The notes: generated by a model not told the origin, from the letters alone. Shown: positions 44,000-59,600, counted from the stretch's first letter. The stretch: DNA of 64,000 nucleotides from Deinandra increscens subsp. villosa (GCA_039602395.1 JBCNJP010000026.1:921155-985154); one strand, 5' to 3'. Numbers and translations: made by a program.

Positions 44000-46900
44000 T
44001 AACCAATAAGTTGTGTTTACGACCAATTATGGTCCAATATGGTGTGTTTAGTTGGAACTAATGTGTCCCACTAAGGTGTGTATATAACCAATAAGTTATG
44101 TTTAGGACCAATGATGGCCCAATAAGGTGTGTTTATTAGGGCAATGAGGGTCGGTTAGGACCAATAAGTCCTAGTAAGGTGTGTATATAACCAATAAGTT
44201 GTGTTTAGGACCAATGATGGCACAATAAAGTGTGTTTAGGGACAATGAGGGTCAGTTGGCACCAATGAGTCCTAATAAGGTGTGTATATAACCAATAAGT
44301 TGTGTTTATGACCAATTATGGCCGAATAAGTTGTGTTTAGTTGGGACCAATGAGTACCACTAAGATGTGTATATAACCAATATGTCTTGTTTAGGATAAA
44401 TGATGGCCCAATAAGGTGTGTTTAGGGGCAATGAGGGTTAGTTGGGACCAATGAGTCCCAATAATGTGTGTATATAACAAATAAGTTGTGTTTACGACCA
44501 ATTATGGCCCAATAAGGTGTGTTTAGTTGGGACTAATGAGTCCCACTAAGGTGTGTATATAACCAATAAGTTGTGTTTAGGACCAATGATGGCCCAATAA
44601 GGTGTGTTTAGTAGGGCAATGAGGGTCGGTTGGGACCAATAAGTCCTAGTAAGGTGTGTATATAACCAATAAGTTGTGTTTAGGACCAATGATGGCCCAA
44701 TAATGTGTGTTTAAGGGCTATGAGGGTCAGTTGGGACCAATGAGTTCCAATAGAGTGTGTATATAATCAATAAGTTTTGTTTACGACCAATTATGGCCCA
44801 ATAAGGTGTGTTTAGTTGTGACCAATGAGTCCCACTAATGTGTGTATATAACCAATACGTTGTGTTTAGGACCAATGATGGCACAATAAAGTGTGTTTAG
44901 GGACAATGAGGGTCAGTTGGCACCAATGAGTCCTAATAAGGTGTGTATATAACCAAAAGTTGTGTTTATGACCAATTATGGCCGAATAAGTTGTGTTTAG
45001 TTGGGACCAATGAGTACCACTAAGATGTGTATATAACCAATATGTCTTGTTTAGGATAAATGATGGCCCAATAAGGTGTGTTTAGGGGCAATGAGGGTTA
45101 GTTGGGACCAATGAGTCCCAATAATGTGTGTATATAACAAATAAGTTGTGTTTACGACCAATTATGGCCCAATAAGGTGTGTTTAGTTGGGACTAATGAG
45201 TCCCACTAAGGTGTGTATATAACCAATAAGTTGTGTTTAGGACCAATGATGGCCCAATAAGGTGTGTTTAGTAGGGCAATGAGGGTCGGTTGGGACCAGT
45301 AAGTCCTAGTAAGGTGTGTATATAACCAATAAGTTGTGTTTAGGACCAATGATGGCCCAATAATGTGTGTTTAAGGGCTATGAGGGTCAGTTGGGACCAA
45401 TGAGTCCCAATAGAGTGTGTATATAACCAATAAGTTTTGTTTACGACCAATTATGGCCCAATAAGGTGTGTTTAGTTGTGACCAATGAGTCCCACTAATG
45501 TGTGTATATAACCAATACGTTGTGTTTAGGACCAATGATGGCACAATAAAGTGTGTTTAGGGACAATGAGGGTCAGTTGGCACCAATGAGTACTAATAAG
45601 GTGTGTATATAACCAATAAGTTGTGTTTATGACCAATTATGGCCGAATAAGTTGTGTTTAGTTGGGACCAATGAGTACCACTAAGATGTGTATATAACCA
45701 ATATGTCTTGTTTAGGATAAATGATGGCCCAATAAGGTGTGTTTAGGGGCAATGAGGGTTAGTTGAGACCAATGAGTCCCAATAATGTGTGTATATAACA
45801 AATAAGTTGTGTTTACGACCAATTATGGCCCAATAAGGTGTGTTTAGTTGGGACTAATGAGTCCCACTAAGGTGTGTATATAACCAATAAGTTGTGTTTA
45901 GGACCAATGATGGCCCAATAAGGTGTGTTTAGTAGGGCAATGAGGGTCGGTTGGGACCAATAAGTCCTAGTAAGGTGTGTATATAACCAATAAGTTGTGT
46001 TTAGGACCAATGATGGCCCAATAATGTGTGTTTAAGGGCTATGAGGGTCAGTTGGGACCAATGAGTCCCAATAGAGTGTGTATATAACCAATAAGTTTTG
46101 TTTACGACTAATTATGGCCCAATAAGGTGTGTTTAGTTGTGACCAATGAGTCCCACTAATGTGTGTATATAACCAATACGTTGTGTTTAGGACCAATGAT
46201 GGCACAATAAAGTGTGTTTAGGGACAATGAGGGTCAGTTGGCACCAATGAGTCCTAATAAGGTGTGTATATAACCAATAAGTTGTGTTTATGACCAATTA
46301 TGGCCGAATAAGTTGTGTTTACTTGGGACCAATGAGTACCACTAAGATATGTATATAACCAATATGTCTTGTTTAGGATAAATGATGGCCCAATAAGGTG
46401 TGTTTAGGGGCAATGAGGGTTAGTTGGGACCAATGAGTCCCAATAATGTGTGTATATAACAAATAAGTTGTGTTTACGACCAATTATGGCCCAATAAGGT
46501 GTGTTTAGTTGGGACTAATGAGTCCCACTAAGGTGTGTATATAACCAATAAGTTGTGTTTAGGACCAATGATGGCCCAATAAGGTGTGTTTAGTAGGGCA
46601 ATGAGGGTCGGTTGGGACCAATAAGTCCTAGTAAGGTGTGTATATAACCAATAAGTTGTGTTTAGGACCAATGATGGCCCAATAATGTGTGTTTAAGGGC
46701 TATGAGGGTCAGTTGGGACCAATGAGTCCCAATAGAGTGTGTATATAACCAATAAGTTTTGTTTACGACCAATTATGGCCCAATAAGGTGTGTTTAGTTG
46801 TGACCAATGAGTCCCACTAATGTGTGTATATAACCAATACGTTGTGTTTAGGACCAATGATGGCACAATAAAGTGTGTTTAGGGACAATGAGGGTCAGTT

Positions 46901-49900
46901 GGCACCAATGAGTCCTAATAAGGTGGGTATATAACCAATAAGTTGTGTTTATGACCAATTATGGCCGAATAAGTTGTGTTTACTTGGGACCAATGAGTAC
47001 CACTAAGATGTGTATATAACCAATATGTCTTGTTTAGGATAAATGATGGCCCAATAAGGTGTGTTTAGGGGCAATGAGGGTTAGTTGGGACCAATGAGTC
47101 CCAATAATGTGTGTATATAACAAATAAGTTGTGTTTACGACCAATTATGGCCCAATAAGGTGTGTTTAGTTGGGACTAATGAGTCCCACTAAGGTGTGTA
47201 TATAACCAATAAGTTGTGTTTAGGACCAATGATGGCCCAATAAGGTGTGTTTAGTAGGGCAATGAGGGTCGGTTGGGACCAATAAGTCCTAGTAAGGTGT
47301 GTATATAACCAATAAGTTGTGTTTAGGACCAATGATGGCCCAATTATGTGTGTTTAAGGGCTATGAGGGTCAGTTGGGACCAATGAGTCCCAATAGAGTG
47401 TGTATATAACCAATAAGTTTTGTTTACGACTAATTATGGCCCAATAAGGTGTGTTTAGTTGTGACCAATGAGTCCCACTAATGTGTGTATATAACCAATA
47501 CGTTGTGTTTAGGACCAATGATGGCACAATAAAGTGTGTTTAGGGACAATGAGGGTCAGTTGGCACCAATGAGTCCTAATAAGGTGTGTATATAACCAAT
47601 AAGTTGTGTTTATGACCAATTATGGCCGAATAAGTTGTGTTTACTTGGGACCAATGAGTACCACTAAGATGTGTATATAACCAATATGTCTTGTTTAGGA
47701 TAAATGATGGCCCAATAAGGTGTGTTTAGGGGCAATGAGGGTTAGTTGGGACCAATGAGTCCCAATAATGTGTGTATATAACAAATAAGTTGTGTTTACG
47801 ACCAATTATGGCCCAATAAGGTGTGTTTAGTTGGGACTAATGAGTCCCACTAAGGTGTGTATATAACCAATAAGTTGTGTTTAGGACCAATGATGGCCCA
47901 ATAAGGTGTGTTTAGTACGGCAATGAGGGTCGGTTGGGACCAATAAGTCCTAGTAAGGTGTGTATATAACCAATAAGTTGTGTTTAGGACCAATGATGGC
48001 CCAATAATGTGTGTTTAAGGGCTATGAGGGTCAGTTGGGACCAATGAGTCCCAATAGAGTGTGTATATAACCAATAAGTTTTGTTTACGACCAATTATGG
48101 CCCAATAAGGTGTGTTTAGTTGTGACCAATGAGTCCCACTAATGTGTGTATATAACCAATACATTGTGTTTAGGACCAATGATGGCACAATAAAGTGTGT
48201 TTAGGGACAATGAGGGTCAGTTGGCACCAATGAGTCCTAATAAGGTGTGTATATAACCAATAAGTTGTGTTTATGACCAATTATGGCCGAATAAGTTGTG
48301 TTTACTTGGGACCAATGAGTACCACTAAGATGTGTATATAACCAATATGTCTTGTTTAGGATAAATGATGGCCCAATAAGGTGTTTTTAGGGGCAATGAG
48401 GGTTAGTTGGGACCAATGAGTCCCAATAATGTGTGTATATAACAAATAAGTTGTGTTTACGACCAATTATGGCCCAATAAGGTGTGTTTAGTTGGGACTA
48501 ATGAGTCCCACTAAGGTGTGTATATAACCAATAAGTTGTGTTTAGGACCAATGATGGCCCAATAAGGTGTGTTTAGTAGGGCAATGAGGGTCGGTTGGGA
48601 CCAATAAGTCCTAGTAAGGTGTGTATATAACCAATAAGTTGTGTTTAGGACCAATGATGGCCCAATAATGTGTGTTTAAGGGCTATGAGGGTCAGTTGGG
48701 ACCAATGAGTCCCAATAGAGTGTGTATATAACCAATAAGTTTTGTTTACGACTAATTATGGCCCAATAAGGTGTGTTTAGTTGTGACCAATGAGTCCCAC
48801 TAATGTGTGTATATAACCAATACGTTGTGTTTAGGACCAATGATGGCACAATAAAGTGTGTTTAGGGACAATGAGGGTCAGTTGGCACCAATGAGTCCTA
48901 ATAAGGTGTGTATATAACCAATAAGTTGTGTTTATGACCAATTATGGCCGAATAAGTTGTGTTTACTTGGGACCAATGAGTACCACTAAGATGTGTATAT
49001 AACCAATATGTCTTGTTTAGGATAAATGATGGCCCAATAAGGTGTGTTTAGGGGCAATGAGGGTTAGTTGGGACCAATGAGTCCCAATAATGTGTGTATA
49101 TAACAAATAAGTTGTGTTTACGACCAATTATGGCCCAATAAGGTGTGTTTAGTTGGGACTAATGAGTCCCACTAAGGTGTGTATATAACCAATAAGTTGT
49201 GTTTAGGACCAATGATGGCCCAATAAGGTGTGTTTAGTACGGCAATGAGGGTCGGTTGGGACCAATAAGTCCTAGTAAGGTGTGTATATAACCAATAAGT
49301 TGTGTTTAGGACCAATGATGGCCCAATAATGTGTGTTTAAGGGCTATGAGGGTCAGTTGGGACCAATGAGTCCCAATAGAGTGTGTATATAACCAATAAG
49401 TTTTGTTTACGACCAATTATGGCCCAATAAGGTGTGTTTAGTTGTGACCAATGAGTCCCACTAATGTGTGTATATAACCAATACGTTGTGTTTAGGACCA
49501 ATGATGGCACAATAAAGTGTGTTTAGGGACAATGAGGGTCAGTTGGCACCAATGAGTCCTAATAAGGTGTGTATATAACCAATAAGTTGTGTTTATGACC
49601 AATTATGGCCGAATAAGTTGTGTTTAGTTGGGACCAATGAGTACCACTAAGATGTGTATATAACCAATATGTCTTGTTTAGGATAAATGATGGCCCAATA
49701 AGGTGTGTTTAGGGGCAATGAGGGTTAGTTGGGACCAATGAGTCCCAATAATGTGTGTATATAACAAATAAGTTGTGTTTACGACCAATTATGGCCCAAT
49801 AAGGTGTGTTTAGTTGGGACTAATGAGTCCCACTAAGGTGTGTATATAACCAATAAGTTGTGTTTAGGACCAATGATGGCCCAATAAGGTGTGTTTAGTA

Positions 49901-50690
49901 GGGCAATGAGGGTCGGTTGGGACCAATAAGTCCTAGTAAGGTGTGTATATAACCAATAAGTTGTGTTTAGGACCAATGATGGCCCAATAATGTGTGTTTA
50001 AGGGCTATGAGGGTCAGTTGGGACCAATGAGTCCCAATAGAGTGTGTATATAACCAATAAGTTTTGTTTACGACCAATTATGGCCCAATAAGGTGTGTTT
50101 AGTTGTGACCAATGAGTCCCACTAATGTGTGTATATAACCAATACGTTGTGTTTAGGACCAATGATGGCACAATAAAGTGTGTTTAGGGACAATGAGGGT
50201 CAGTTGGCACCAATGAGTCCTAATAAGGTGTGTATATAACCAATAAGTTGTGTTTATGACCAATTATGGCCGAATAAGTTGTGTTTAGTTGGGACCAATG
50301 AGTACCACTAAGATGTGTATATAACCAATATGTCTTGTTTAGGATAAATGATGGCCCAATAAGGTGTGTTTAGGGGCAATGAGGGTTAGTTGGGACCAAT
50401 GAGTCCCAATAATGTGTGTATATAACAAATAAGTTGTGTTTACGACCAATTATGGCCCAATAAGGTGTGTTTAGTTGGGACTAATGAGTCCCACTAAGGT
50501 GTGTATATAACCAATAAGTTGTGTTTAGGACCAATGATGGCCCAATAAGGTGTGTTTAGTAGGGCAATGAGGGTCGGTTGGGACCAATAAGTCCTAGTAA
50601 GGTGTGTATATAACCAATAAGTTGTGTTTAGGACCAATGATGGCCCAATAATGTGTGTTTAAGGGCTAAGAGGGTCAGTTGGGACCAATG
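44000..50690. repeat. 661-bp higher-order repeat block, ten units
   Basis: The rare variant TATGTCTTGTTTAGGATAAA recurs at 44,381, 45,041, 45,702, 46,363, 47,024, 47,685, 48,346, 49,007, 49,668 and 50,329. The spacing is 660 once and then 661 eight times. Each unit holds about 6.5 monomers, including shortened ones. The block is bracketed by two copies of the same ~400-bp variant segment (43,790-44,200 and 50,690-51,100). Confidence 0.93.
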
Positions 50691-50699
50691 AGTTCCAAT

Positions 50700-53600
50700 A
50701 GAGTGTGTATATAGATAATTGGTTTTGTTTATGACCAATTATGGCCCAATAAGGTGTGTTTAGTTGGGACCAATGAGTCCCACTAATGTGTGTATATAAC
50801 TAATACGTTGTGTTTAGGACCAATGATGGCACAATAAAGTGTGTTTAGGGACAATGAGGGTCAGTTGGCACTAATGAGTCCTAATAAGGTGTGTACATAA
50901 CCAATAAGTTGTGTTTACGACCAATTATGGTCGAATATGGTGTGTTTAGTTGGAACTAATGTGTCCCACTAAGGTGTGTATATAACCAATAAGTTATGTT
51001 TAGGACCAATGATGGCCCAATAAGGTGTGTTTATTAGGGCAATGAGGGTCGGTTAGGACCAATAAGTCCTAGTAAGGTGTGTATATAACCAATAAGTTGT
51101 GTTTAGGACCAATGATGGCACAATAAAGTGTGCTTAGTTGGGACTAATGAGTCCCACTAAGGTGTGTATATAACCAATAAGTTGTGTTTAGGACCAATGA
51201 TGGCCCAATAAGGTGTGTTTAGTAGGGCAATGAGGGTCGGTTGGGACCAATAAGTCCTAGTAAGGTGTGTATATAACCAATAAGTTTTGTTTAGGACCAA
51301 TGATGGCCCAATAATGTGTGTTTAAGGGCTATGAGGGTCAGTTGGGACCAATGAGTTCCAATAGAGTGTGTATATAGACAATTGGTTTTGTTTATGACCA
51401 ATTATGGCCCAATAAGGTGTGTTTAGTTGGGACCAATGAGTCCCACTAATGTGTGTATATAACCAATACGTTGTGTTTAGGACCAATGATGGCACAATAA
51501 AGTGTGTTTAGGGACAATGAGGGTCAGTTGGCACTAATGAGTCCTAATAAGGTGTGTACATAACCAATAAGTTGTGTTTACGACCAATTATGGTCCAATA
51601 TGGTGTGTTTAGTTGGAACTAATGTGTCCCACTAAGGTGTGTATATAACCAATAAGTTATGTTTAGGACCAATGATGGCCCAATAAGGTGTGTTTATTAG
51701 GGCAATGAGGGTCGGTTAGGACCAATAAGTCCTAGTAAGGTGTGTATATAACCAATAAGTTGTGTTTAGGACCAATGATGGCACAATAAAGTGTGTTTAG
51801 GGACAATGAGGGTCAGTTGGGACCAATGAGTCCTAATAAGGTGTGTATATAACCAATAAGTTGTGTTTATGACCAATTATGGCCCAATAAGTTGTGTTTA
51901 GTTGGGACCAATGAGTACCACTAAGATGTGTATATAACCAATATGTCTTGTTTAGGATAAATGATGGCCCAATAAGGTGTGTTTAGGGGCAATGAGGGTT
52001 AGTTGGGACCAATGAGTCCCAATAATGTGTGTATATAACAAATAAGTTGTGTTTACGACCAATTATGGCCCAATAAGGTGTGTTTAGTTGGGACTAATGA
52101 GTCCCACTAAGGTGTGTATATAACCAATAAGTTGTGTTTAGGACCAATGATGGCCCAATAAGGTGTGTTTAGTAGGGCAATGAGGGTCGGTTGGGACCAA
52201 TAAGTCCTAGTAAGGTGTGTATATAACCAATAAGTTGTGTTTAGGACCAATAATGGCCCAATAATGTGTGTTTAAGGGCTAAGAGGGTCAGTTGGGACCA
52301 ATGAGTTCCAATAGAGTGTGTATATAGATAATTGGTTTTGTTTATGACCAATTATGGCCCAATAAGGTGTGTTTAGTTGGGACCAATGAGTCCCACTAAT
52401 GTGTGTATATAACCAATACGTTGTGTTTAGGACCAATGATGGCACAATAAAGTGTGTTTAGGGACAATGAGGGTCAGTTGGCACTAATGAGTCCTAATAA
52501 GGTGTGTACATAACCAATAAGTTGTGTTTACGACCAATTATGGTCCAATATGGTGTGTTTAGTTGGAACTAATGTGTCCCACTAAGGTGTGTATATAACC
52601 AATAAGTTATGTTTAGGACCAATGATGGCCCAATAAGGTGTGTTTATTAGGGCAATGAGGGTTAGTTGGGACCAATAAGTCCTAGTAAGGTGTGTATATA
52701 ACCAATAAGTTGTGTTTAGGACCAATGATGGCCCAATAAGGTGTGCTTAGTTGGGACTAATGAGTCCCACTAAGGTGTGTATATAACCAATAAGTTGTGT
52801 TTAGGACCAATGATGGCCCAATAAGGTGTGTTTAGTAGGGCAATGAGGGTCGGTTGGGACCAATAAGTCCTAGTAAGGTGTGTATATAACCAATAAGTTT
52901 TGTTTAGGACCAATGATGGCCCAATAATGTGTGTTTAAGGGCTATGAGGGTCAGTTGGGACCAATGAGTTCCAATAGAGTGTGTATATAGACAATTGGTT
53001 TTGTTTATGACCAATTATGGCCCAATAAGGTGTGTTTAGTTGGGACCAATGAGTCCCACTAATGTGTGTATATAACTAATACGTTGTGTTTAGGACCAAT
53101 GATGGCACAATAAAGTGTGTTTAGGGACAATGAGGGTCAGTTGGCACCAATGAGTCCTAATAAGGTGTGTACATAACCAATAAGTTGTGTTTACGACCAA
53201 TTATGGTCCAATATGGTGTGTTTAGTTGGAACTAATGTGTCCCACTAAGGTGTGTATATAACCAATAAGTTATGTTTAGGACCAATGATGGCCCAATAAG
53301 GTGTGTTTATTAGGGCAATGAGGGTCGGTTAGGACCAATAAGTCCTAGTAAGGTGTGTATATAACCAATACGTTGTGTTTAGGACCAATGATGGCACAAT
53401 AAAGTGTGTTTAGGGACAATGAGGGTCAGTTGGCACCAATGAGTCCTAATAAGGTGTGTATATAACCAATAAGTTGTGTTTATGACCAATTATGGCCCAA
53501 TAAGTTGTGTTTAGTTGGGACCAATGAGTCCCACTAAGGTGTGTATATAACCAATATGTTTTGTTTAGGACAAATGATGGCCCAATAAGGTGTGTTTAGG

Positions 53601-56600
53601 GGCAATGAGGGTTAGTTGGGACCAATGAGTCCCAATAATGTGTGTATATAACCAATAAGTTGTGTTTACGACCAATTATGGCCCAATAAGGTGTGTTTAG
53701 TTGGGACTAATGAGTCCCACTAAGGTGTGTATATAACCAATAAGTTGTGTTTAGGACCAATGATGGCCCAATAAGGTGTGTTTAGTAGGGCAATGAGGGT
53801 CGGTTGGGACCAATAAGTCCTAGTAAGGTGTGTATATAACCAATAAGTTGTGTTTAGGACCAATGATGGCCCAATAATGTGTGTTTAAGGGCTATGAGGG
53901 TCAGTTGGGACCAATGAGTCCCAATAGAGTGTGTATATAGACCAATAAGTTTTGTTTATGACCAATTATGGCCCAATAAGGTGTGTTTAGTTGGGACCAA
54001 TGAGTCCCACTAATGTGTGTATATAACCAATACGTTGTGTTTAGGACCAATGATGGCACAATAAAGTGTGTTTAGGGACAATGAGGGTCAGTTGGCACCA
54101 ATGAGTCCTAATAAGGTGTGTATATAACCAATAAGTTGTGTTTATGACCAATTATGGCCCAATAAGTTGTGTTTAGTTGGGACCAATGAGTACCACTAAG
54201 ATGTGTATATAACCAATATGTCTTGTTTAGGATAAATGATGGCCCAATAAGGTGTGTTTAGGGGCAATGAGGGTTAGTTGGGACCAATGAGTCCCAATAA
54301 TGTGTGTATATAACAAATAAGTTGTGTTTACGACCAATTATGGCCCAATAAGGTGTGTTTAGTTGGGACTAATGAGTCCCACTAAGGTGTGTATATAACC
54401 AATAAGTTGTGTTTAGGACCAATGATGGCCCAATAAGGTGTGTTTAGTAGGGCAATGAGGGTCGGTTGGGACCAATAAGTCCTAGTAAGGTGTGTATATA
54501 ACCAATAAGTTGTGTTTAGGACCAATGATGGCCTAATAATGTGTGTTTAAGGGCTATGAGGGTCAGTTGGGACCAATGAGTCCCAATAGAGTGTGTATAT
54601 AGACAATAAGTTTTGTTTATGACCAATTATGGCCCAATAAGGTGTGTTTAGTTGGGACCAATGAGTCCCACTAATGTGTGTATATAACCAATACGTTGTG
54701 TTTAGGACCAATGATGGCACAATAAAGTGTGTTTAGGGACAATGAGGGACAATTGGCACCATTTGAGTCCTAATAAGGTATGTATATAACCAATAAGTTG
54801 TGTTTATGAACCAATTATGGCCCACTAAGGTGTGTATATAACCAATATGTTTTGTTTAGGACAAATGATGGCCCAATAAGGTGTGTTTAGGGGCAATGAG
54901 GGTTAGTTGGGACCAATGAGTCCCAATAATGTGTGTATATAACCAATACGTTGTGTTTAGGACCAATGATGGCACAATAAAGTGTGTTTAGGGACAATGA
55001 GGGTCAGTTGGGACCAATGAGTCCTAATAAGGTGTGTATATAACCAATAAGTTGTGTTTATGACCAATTCTGGCCCAATAAGTTGTGTTTAGTTGGGAGC
55101 AATGAGTCCCACTAAGGTTTGTATATAACCAATATGTTTTGTTTAGGACAAATGATGGCCCAATAAGGTGTGTTTAGGGGCAATGAGGGTTAGTTGGGAC
55201 CAATGAGTCCCAATAATGTGTGTATATAACCAATAAGTTGTGTTTACGACCAATTATGGCCCAATAAGGTGTGTTTAGTTGGAACTAATGAGTCCCACTA
55301 AGGTGTGTATATAACCAATAAGTTGTGTTTAGGACCAATGATGGCCCAATAAGGTGTGTTTAGTAGGGCAATGAGGGTCGGTTGGGACCAATAAGTCCTA
55401 GTAAGGTGTGTATATAACCAATAAGTTGTGTTTAGGACCAATGATGGCCCAATAATGTGTGTTTAAGGGCTATGAGGGTCAGTTGGGACCAATGAGTCCC
55501 AATAGAGTGTGTATATAACCAATAAGTTTTGTTTACGACCAATTATGGCCCAATAAGGTGTGTTTAGTTGTGACCAATGAGTCCCACTAATGTGTGTATA
55601 TAACCAATACGTTGTGTTTAGGACCAATGATGGCACAATAAAGTGTGTTTAGGGACAATGAGGGTCAGTTGGCACCAATGAGTCCTAATAAGGTGTGTAT
55701 ATAACCAATAAGTTGTGTTTATGACCAATTATGGCCCAATAAGTTGTGTTTAGTTGGGACCAATGAGTACCACTAAGGTGTGTATATAACCAATATGTTT
55801 TGTTTAGGATAAATGATGGCCCAATAAGGTGTGTTTAGGGGCAATGAGGGTTAGTTGGGCCCAATGAGTCCCAATAATGTGTGTATATAACAAATAAGTT
55901 GTGTTTACGACCAATTATGGCCCAATAAGGTGTGTTTAGTTGGGACTAATGAGTCCCACTAAGGTGTGTATATAACCAATAAGTTGTGTTTAGGACCAAT
56001 GATGGCCCAATAAGGTGTGTTTAGTAGGGCAATGAGGGTCGGTTGGGACCAATAAGTCCTAGTAAGGTGTGTATATAACCAATAAGTTTTGTTTAGGACC
56101 AATGATGGCCCAATAATGTGTGTTTAAGGGCTATGAGGGTCAGTTGGGACCAATGAGTCCCAATAGAGTGTGTATATAGACAATTGGTTTTGTTTATGAC
56201 CAATTATGGCCCAATAAGGTGTGTTTAGTTGGGACCAATGAGTCCCACTAATGTGTGTATATAACTAATACGTTGTGTTTAGGACCAATGATGGCACAAT
56301 AAAGTGTGTTTAGGGACAATGAGGGTCAGTTGGCACCAATGAGTCCTAATAAGGTGTGTACATAACCAATAAGTTGTGTTTACGACCAATTATGGTCCAA
56401 TATGGTGTGTTTAGTTGGAACTAATGTGTCCCACTAAGGTGTGTATATAACCAATAAGTTATGTTTAGGACCAATGATGGCCCAATAAGGTGTGTTTATT
56501 AGGGCAATGAGGGTCGGTTAGGACCAATAAGTCCTAGTAAGGTGTGTATATAACCAATAAGTTGTGTTTAGGACCAATGATGGCACAATAAAGTGTGTTT

Positions 56601-59600
56601 AGGGACAATGAGGGTCAGTTGGGACCAATGAGTCCTAATAAGGTGTGTATATAACCAATAAGTTGTGTTTATGACCAATTCTGGCCCAATAAGTTGTGTT
56701 TAGTTGGGAGCAATGAGTCCCACTAAGGTTTGTATATAACCAATATGTTTTGTTTAGGACAAATGATGGCCCAATAAGGTGTGTTTAGGGGCAATGAGGG
56801 TTAGTTGGGACCAATGAGTCCCAATAATGTGTGTATATAACCAATAAGTTGTGTTTACGACCAATTATGGCCCAATAAGGTGTGTTTAGTTGGAACTAAT
56901 GAGTCCCAATAAGGTGTGTATATAACCAATAAGTTGTGTTTAGGACCAATGATGGCCCAATAAGGTGTGTTTAGTAGGGCAATGAGGGTCGGTTGGGACC
57001 AATAAGTCCTAGTAAGGTGTGTATATAACCAATAAGTTGTGTTTAGGACCAATGATGGCCCAATAATGTGTGTTTAAGGGCTATGAGGGTCAGTTGGGAC
57101 CAATGAGTCCCAATAGAGTGTGTATATAACCAATAAGTTTTGTTTACGACCAATTATGGCCCAATAAGGTGTGTTTAGTTGTGACCAATGAGTCCCACTA
57201 ATGTGTGTATATAACCAATACGTTGTGTTTAGGACCAATGATGGCACAATAAAGTGTGTTTAGGGACAATGAGGGTCAGTTGGCACCAATGAGTCCTAAT
57301 AAGGTGTGTATATAACCAATAAGTTGTGTTTATGACCAATTATGGCCCAATAAGTTGTGTTTAGTTGGGACCAATGAGTACCACTAAGATGTGTATATAA
57401 CCAATATGTTTTGTTTAGGATAAATGATGGCCCAATAAGGTGTGTTTAGGGGCAATGAGGGTTAGTTGGGACCAATGAGTCCCAATAATGTGTGTATATA
57501 ACAAATAAGTTGTGTTTACGACCAATTATGGCCCAATAAGGTGTGTTTAGTTGGGACTAATGAGTCCCACTAAGGTGTGTATATAACCAATAAGTTGTGT
57601 TTAGGACCAATGATGGCCCAATAAGGTGTGTTTAGTAGGGCAATGAGGGTCGGTTGGGACCAATAAGTCCTAGTAAGGTGTGTATATAACCAATAAGTTG
57701 TGTTTAGGACCAATGATGGCCTAATAATGTGTGTTTAAGGGCTATGAGGGTCAGTTGGGACCAATGAGTCCCAATAGAGTGTGTATATAGACAATAAGTT
57801 TTGTTTATGACCAATTATGGCCCAATAAGGTGTGTTTAGTTGGGACCAATGAGTCCCACTAATGTGTGTATATAACCAATACGTTGTGTTTAGGACCAAT
57901 GATGGCACAATAAAGTGTGTTTAGGGACAATGAGGGTCAGTTGGCACCAATGAGTCCTAATAAGGTGTGTACATAACCAATAAGTTGTGTTTACGACCAA
58001 TTATGGTCCAATATGGTGTGTTTAGTTGGAACTAATGTGTCCCACTAAGGTGTGTATATAACCAATAAGTTATGTTTAGGACCAATGATGGCCCAATAAG
58101 GTGTGTTTATTAGGGCAATGAGGGTCGGTTAGGACCAATAAGTCCTAGTAAGGTGTGTATATAACCAATAAGTTGTGTTTAGGACCAATGATGGCACAAT
58201 AAAGTGTGTTTAGGGACAATGAGGGTCAGTTGGGACCAATGAGTCCTAATAAGGTGTGTATATAACCAATAAGTTGTGTTTATGACCAATTCTGGCCCAA
58301 TAAGTTGTGTTTAGTTGGGAGCAATGAGTCCCACTAAGGTTTGTATATAACCAATATGTTTTGTTTAGGACAAATGATGGCCCAATAAGGTGTGTTTAGG
58401 GGCAATGAGGGTTAGTTGGGACCAATGAGTCCCAATAATGTGTGTATATAACCAATAAGTTGTGTTTACGACCAATTATGGCCCAATAAGGTGTGTTTAG
58501 TTGGAACTAATGAGTCCCAATAAGGTGTGTATATAACCAATAAGTTGTGTTTAGGACCAATGATGGCCCAATAAGGTGTGTTTAGTAGGGCAATGAGGGT
58601 CGGTTGGGACCAATAAGTCCTAGTAAGGTGTGTATATAACCAATAAGTTGTGTTTAGGACCAATGATGGCCCAATAATGTGTGTTTAAGGGCTATGAGGG
58701 TCAGTTGGGACCAATGAGTCCCAATAGAGTGTGTATATAACCAATAAGTTTTGTTTACGACCAATTATGGCCCAATAAGGTGTGTTTAGTTGTGACCAAT
58801 GAGTCCCACTAATGTGTGTATATAACCAATACGTTGTGTTTAGGACCAATGATGGCACAATAAAGTGTGTTTAGGGACAATGAGGGTCAGTTGGCACCAA
58901 TGAGTCCTAATAAGGTGTGTATATAACCAATAAGTTGTGTTTATGACCAATTATGGCCCAATAAGTTGTGTTTAGTTGGGACCAATGAGTACCACTAAGA
59001 TGTGTATATAACCAATATGTTTTGTTTAGGATAAATGATGGCCCAATAAGGTGTGTTTAGGGGCAATGAGGGTTAGTTGGGACCAATGAGTCCCAATAAT
59101 GTGTGTATATAACAAATAAGTTGTGTTTACGACCAATTATGGCCCAATAAGGTGTGTTTAGTTGGGACTAATGAGTCCCACTAAGGTGTGTATATAACCA
59201 ATAAGTTGTGTTTAGGACCAATGATGGCCCAATAAGGTGTGTTTAGTAGGGCAATGAGGGTCGGTTGGGACCAATAAGTCCTAGTAAGGTGTGTATATAA
59301 CCAATAAGTTGTGTTTAGGACCAATGATGGCCTAATAATGTGTGTTTAAGGGCTATGAGGGTCAGTTGGGACCAATGAGTCCCAATAGAGTGTGTATATA
59401 GACCAATAAGTTTTGTTTATGACCAATTATGGCCCAATAAGGTGTGTTTAGTTGGGACCAATGAGTCCCACTAATGTGTGTATATAACCAATACGTTGTG
59501 TTTAGGACCAATGATGGCACAATAAAGTGTGTTTAGGGACAATGAGGGTCAGTTGGCACCAATGAGTCCTAATAAGGTGTGTATATAACCAATAAGTTGT

